A stretch of 8,552 nucleotides of DNA from positions 1 to 8,552 of the forward strand of contig PXQK01000023.1 in the NCBI GenBank assembly GCA_003022085.1, read 5' to 3'. Position 1 is the first letter of the stretch; every line of letters begins with the position of its first letter. The translations under genes were made by a program, and so were the position numbers. The notes beneath the pieces are model-generated. The model was not told the origin of the DNA and searched no databases. It worked only from the letters and a program-made list of their open reading frames with translations. Positions 6,379-8,552 of the stretch are shown here, piece by piece. The DNA comes from Halobacteriales archaeon QH_10_65_19 (GTDB lineage Archaea > Halobacteriota > Halobacteria > Halobacteriales > Haloarculaceae).

Positions 6379-7299
6379 CTAGAGCCCCATGGCCGCGAGG
6401 ACCCGTCCAAGCCCTCCGGAGCGGCCCGCGACCGGGACGACCACTGACGCTGCGGCCGCGACCCCTGCGAGGCTGGTGGCGTAGTACGGCTCTCCACGCA
6501 CGATCCCCGCGGGTGCTACCACAAGCAGCGCGATCGCCAGCACCGCTACCGCTCTGCGGCGTCCGACAGAATCGGGTTCGGGTGGATTCTCGGCGGCTCC
6601 CCCGCCGGCGAGCACCACGAGCTGCCACCCGCCGAGTAGCCCGAGTTCCGCGCCGAGGAGCGCGTATGACTGGACGGTCCCGCTGCTCGCGACGAGATGG
6701 AGGATGCCGACACCGACCGCGGCGATCAGTACCGGGGTTGCCCGGTCCCCGTCTATCAGGCGGCGCGCCCGGATCGCGACAGCCACGAGCGAGGCTCCGA
6801 GCAGGCCACCGACAGTGACGTCCACGAGATAATGGAGGCCGAGGATCACCCGCGTGAGAGAGACGAGTGCGACCAGCCCCCCAGCCACAGCAAAGCGCCA
6901 CCGGCGCCTGCCGACCGTCAGCACGGCTGCCAGCCCGAGGTAGACGGCGGCTGCGTTCGTCGCGTGGCCGCTCGGGAACCCGTAGCTCTGGAGAGTCACG
7001 ACTGCCTCGTACAAGCCACGGAGGAGCGACGGCGCCAGTTCCGGGTCGAGCGGCGGACCGTCGGGCCTGGGAAGCGCGAAGACGAGCTTGAGTGTCCGGT
7101 AGATCCCGACCCCCGTCAGTAACGTCCCGCCGACCAAGACGATGTCGTCCGATTGCCACCGGCCGCTCCAGTAAAGCACCACGAGCAGTAGTCCCAGAAA
7201 CCAGATGTCGCCGAACTGCGTGAGGGCCGCCGCGACGAGGGCTATCCACTCCGGGAGCAACTCCTGGAGACCCTCGACGCCGCCGATCCCACGCGACAT
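6379..7299 (-). CDS. PAP2 superfamily membrane phosphatase
   Basis: This 306-residue integral membrane protein has the three motifs of the PAP2/phosphatidic acid phosphatase superfamily. KLVFALPRP (71-79) is motif 1 (Lys71, Arg78, Pro79). GFPSGHAT (107-114) contains PSGH with the catalytic-support His112. TRVILGLHYLVD (149-160) is motif 3, with Arg150, nucleophile His156 and Asp160. Hydrophobic helices flank these (about 17-42, 52-66, 115-129, 136-148, 160-176). Further helices continue to the C-terminus (about 190-230 and 250-295), making it longer than minimal PAP2 proteins. The family removes phosphate from lipid phosphates such as phosphatidic acid or isoprenyl diphosphates at the membrane, and the substrate here is unknown. 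The start at 7299 directly precedes the amphipathic N-terminus. The gene is divergent from the DUF429 gene across 88 nt. Confidence 0.93.
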   Translation of the reverse strand: MSRGIGGVEGLQELLPEWIALVAAALTQFGDIWFLGLLLVVLYWSGRWQSDDIVLVGGTLLTGVGIYRTLKLVFALPRPDGPPLDPELAPSLLRGLYEAVVTLQSYGFPSGHATNAAAVYLGLAAVLTVGRRRWRFAVAGGLVALVSLTRVILGLHYLVDVTVGGLLGASLVAVAIRARRLIDGDRATPVLIAAVGVGILHLVASSGTVQSYALLGAELGLLGGWQLVVLAGGGAAENPPEPDSVGRRRAVAVLAIALLVVAPAGIVRGEPYYATSLAGVAAAASVVVPVAGRSGGLGRVLAAMGL

Positions 7300-7322
7300 G
7301 GCTCCCAGCTAGGAGTGAACTC

Positions 7323-7334
7323 CCGAAGTACCTT
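7323..7334 (-). promoter_or_regulatory. Weak TATA-like element of the PAP2 gene
   Basis: The minus strand reads AAGGTACTTC at about 7325-7334, roughly 30 nt before the ATG at 7299. It is the best AT-rich candidate in the short divergent gap, but it is a poor match. Confidence 0.3.
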
Positions 7335-7355
7335 GCGGGGAGTCCGACGAGGACA

Positions 7356-7365
7356 GATACATTCC
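7356..7365 (+). promoter_or_regulatory. TATA-like element of the DUF429 gene
   Basis: AGATACATTC is centred about 27 nt before the ATG at 7388, again predicting a leaderless message. Confidence 0.4.
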
Positions 7366-7387
7366 GGCGCCTCCCCAACGACTGTCC

Positions 7388-8128
7388 ATGACGGTCGTCG
7401 GAGTCGATGGCTGTCCGGACGGCTGGCTCGTCGTCACCTACGACGGTACCACGTTCGTGGAGGCGCGGATCTGCGGCGACATCGGATCGGTCTGGGATCG
7501 TCACTGTGAGGCAGCGACGGTACTGGTCGACGTGCCGATCGGGCTCCGCGAGGCGAGCAAGGAGAAACGGCCGTGTGACGACGCCGCCCGCGAGGTGCTT
7601 GGACCCAGGAGCAGCAGCGTGTTCCCGCCACCCGTCCGCGCGGCTGCCTACGAGGACAGCTACGCGGAGGCGAAGGCGGTTCAGGAGGCGGCCACGGACG
7701 GGAGCCTCGGCGTCCAGGCCTGGCACATCTGCCCGAAGATACGGGAACTGGACGTGCTGCTCCGGGAGACTGCCCCGGACGCACAGGACACGGTCAGGGA
7801 GGCCCACCCCGAGGTCTGTTTCTGGGCGCTCGCCGGCGAGCGACCTATGGAGTACTCGAAGACCAGGCAGCCGGCGGCGGCATTCTGGGAGCGTGTGGAC
7901 GTCTTGGAGGCAGTCGACGATGGGGTCCTGCGGGACCTGCAGGCGGGTGGAGCCGGCATCGGCGGGCAGGCGTCGATCGACGACCTCGTAGACGCGTTCG
8001 CACTCGCGATAACGGCGAGCGACCTCACGGGCTCGCTACGGACGCTCCCACCGGCCGACTCCCGCGACGCAGAGCGGGATCCGGCGGGCCTTCCGATGGA
8101 GATGGTCTACAGCAGGCGCCGGACCTGA
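7388..8128 (+). CDS. DUF429 protein, predicted RNase H-like nuclease
   Basis: This 246-residue protein has the DUF429 pattern, a predicted RNase H-like fold. It begins with VVGVDGCPDGWLV (3-15), placing Asp7 at the usual first acidic position. VLVDVPIGL (45-53) gives Asp48. SSSVFPPPVRAA (75-86) and QAWHICPKIRELD (110-122) are family blocks. EAHPEVCFW (138-146) carries Glu139, and DDLVDAFALAITA (198-210) closes the fold with Asp198/Asp199 and Asp202. These acidic residues could form a two-metal site, but no activity has been firmly assigned to this family as far as I know. There is no signal peptide or membrane segment, so it is likely cytoplasmic. The ATG at 7388 starts exactly at the first strand and is supported by a TATA-like element 27 nt upstream. 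Downstream lies a degenerate IS110-type fragment on the opposite strand. Confidence 0.88.
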   Translation: MTVVGVDGCPDGWLVVTYDGTTFVEARICGDIGSVWDRHCEAATVLVDVPIGLREASKEKRPCDDAAREVLGPRSSSVFPPPVRAAAYEDSYAEAKAVQEAATDGSLGVQAWHICPKIRELDVLLRETAPDAQDTVREAHPEVCFWALAGERPMEYSKTRQPAAAFWERVDVLEAVDDGVLRDLQAGGAGIGGQASIDDLVDAFALAITASDLTGSLRTLPPADSRDAERDPAGLPMEMVYSRRRT

Positions 8129-8246
8129 TCTCGAAGGTCGAACCCCACTCCTGGCCGGACAGTCGCGCGCCTTCTTCGACAGCGAGCTGTTCGGAGCCCG
8201 ACTGGGCGTTGTCGAACGGGCGTGACTGGCGGCCCGAGGTCAATCG
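8129..8246. other. Short region between the DUF429 gene and the IS110 scrap, unassigned
   Basis: No gene is assigned here. The minus-strand frame that carries the transposase residues stays open through it and reads acidic, gene-like sequence (FDNAQSGSEQLAVEEGARLS), but I recognise no family and it does not match the expected IS110 continuation. It may be remnant coding sequence of another element. Confidence 0.35.
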
Positions 8247-8459
8247 GAGGGAAATCTTGGGAAGCGAGCCGTGAGAGCCACGGCTGTCGGGCGTCTCGGG
8301 GAGGACGTCACGACCGTGATAGCAGTACTGCTTCTGTGAACATTGCCTCAAGAACGTCGCCCCTTCGTACTGCTGTGCAATCTCGTCGAGCTCCGCGTTG
8401 CCGACGTGGACCTCTTCGAGGAGTTCGCCCTTATTGTCCATGACGGCCGAGCGGATCAT
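8247..8459 (-). pseudogene. IS110-type transposase N-terminal fragment, frameshifted
   Basis: On the minus strand, SAVMDNKGELLEEVHVGNAE followed by LDEIAQQYEG (about 8450-8361) resembles the segment after the first catalytic Asp in haloarchaeal IS110-family transposases. One base out of frame comes DVLEA, matching the usual VLEAT. Back in the first frame YCYHGRDVL (about 8324-8298) resembles the NYYxIxDVL block, and PKISL (8261-8247) resembles the NPxKISL block. The DEDD start (the DVHK region) is missing upstream, and no continuation with the KTDRxDA block is found after 8247. The fragment has at least two frame changes and both ends gone, so it is a dead remnant. A perfect hairpin (8267-8285) interrupts the segment between DVL and PKISL. 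I recognise the family by pattern memory, not by a search. Confidence 0.55.
8267..8285. repeat. Perfect inverted repeat (7-bp stem)
   Basis: AGCCGTG (8267-8273) and CACGGCT (8279-8285) are perfect complements around the 5-nt loop AGAGC. It lies inside the decayed transposase fragment, about 140 nt beyond the DUF429 stop. It could be a transcription end signal or a small insertion. Confidence 0.5.
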
Positions 8460-8552
8460 CTGACCCCGGATGAACCGGACGCCGGCCTGTAGTGCACCAG
8501 CACGCACGCCGCCAGCATGATCCACAGCCCCAGCGTCGTCGGGAGTACGAAC
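8456..8552 (-). CDS. C-terminal end of a membrane protein (5' part off window)
   Basis: The minus-strand frame entering at 8551 reads 31 codons to a TGA at 8456-8458. It begins FVLPTTLGLWIMLAACVLVH, a clear transmembrane helix, and ends with a short polar tail, YRPASGSSGVR. Its stop overlaps the start of the IS110-like similarity, so the natural C-terminus may have been altered by the insertion. The rest of the gene is outside the window, so neither family nor function can be given. The alternative frame starting at 8525 gives a less protein-like reading of the same bases. Confidence 0.45.
   Translation of the reverse strand, partial: FVLPTTLGLWIMLAACVLVHYRPASGSSGVR

Noticed and set aside
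6195..6818. Plus-strand frame starting at an ATG after the T-rich stretch
   Set aside because: The product is very basic and Cys/Arg-rich, unlike haloarchaeal proteins, and most of it is antisense to PAP2. The ATG lies inside the hairpin.
6155..7807. Open frame of 550 codons on the minus strand covering PAP2 and part of the DUF429 gene
   Set aside because: It is Arg-rich, not acidic, and out of frame with two genes that carry clear family motifs.

Overview
The window reads as chromosomal DNA of a haloarchaeon (class Halobacteria). It is GC-rich, its proteins are strongly acidic (many Asp/Glu, few Lys), and it carries an archaeal-type prolyl-tRNA synthetase and an archaeal FAU-1 protein. Several genes have an AT-rich TATA-like element centred about 27 nt upstream of the start codon, the spacing expected for leaderless haloarchaeal transcripts. 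Genus cannot be judged from the sequence.

Layout, left to right. At 1-867 (minus) is the N-terminal part of a membrane-anchored beta-propeller protein whose 3' end lies off the window. It is divergent from a DJ-1/PfpI (Hsp31-like) protein at 990-1685 (plus). That gene converges on a small two-helix membrane protein at 1722-1967 (minus). Next come proS (2113-3573) and fau-1 (3573-4964) on the plus strand. They share one base in a TGATG overlap and are almost certainly one translation-linked transcript. Directly after fau-1 is a scrap of an IS200/IS605-type TnpB (4964-5140). Converging on it is a short-chain dehydrogenase resembling 3-hydroxybutyrate dehydrogenase (5148-6011, minus, GTG start). 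A 367-nt gap (6012-6378) holds that gene's promoter and a long hairpin. A PAP2-family membrane phosphatase (6379-7299, minus) is then divergent from a DUF429 RNase H-like protein (7388-8128, plus). The right end holds a decayed IS110-type transposase fragment (about 8247-8459, minus) and the last codons of a membrane protein (8456-8552, minus) running in from outside.

The genes are mostly housekeeping (tRNA charging, RNA binding/processing, chaperone or deglycase-like, lipid phosphatase, redox) and do not form one evident pathway apart from the proS/fau-1 unit. I did not find a defence island, CRISPR array, tRNA or rRNA.

The most notable signals are at the mobile-element scars. The TnpB scrap joins two parts of the gene across a short GC-rich stretch, which suggests an internal deletion. 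Its surviving frame restarts on the fau-1 stop codon and encodes 58 residues with a CxxC...CxxC pattern. The IS110 scrap is frameshifted and contains a perfect 7-bp inverted repeat. The dehydrogenase also appears to have lost the usual catalytic-tetrad Asn.
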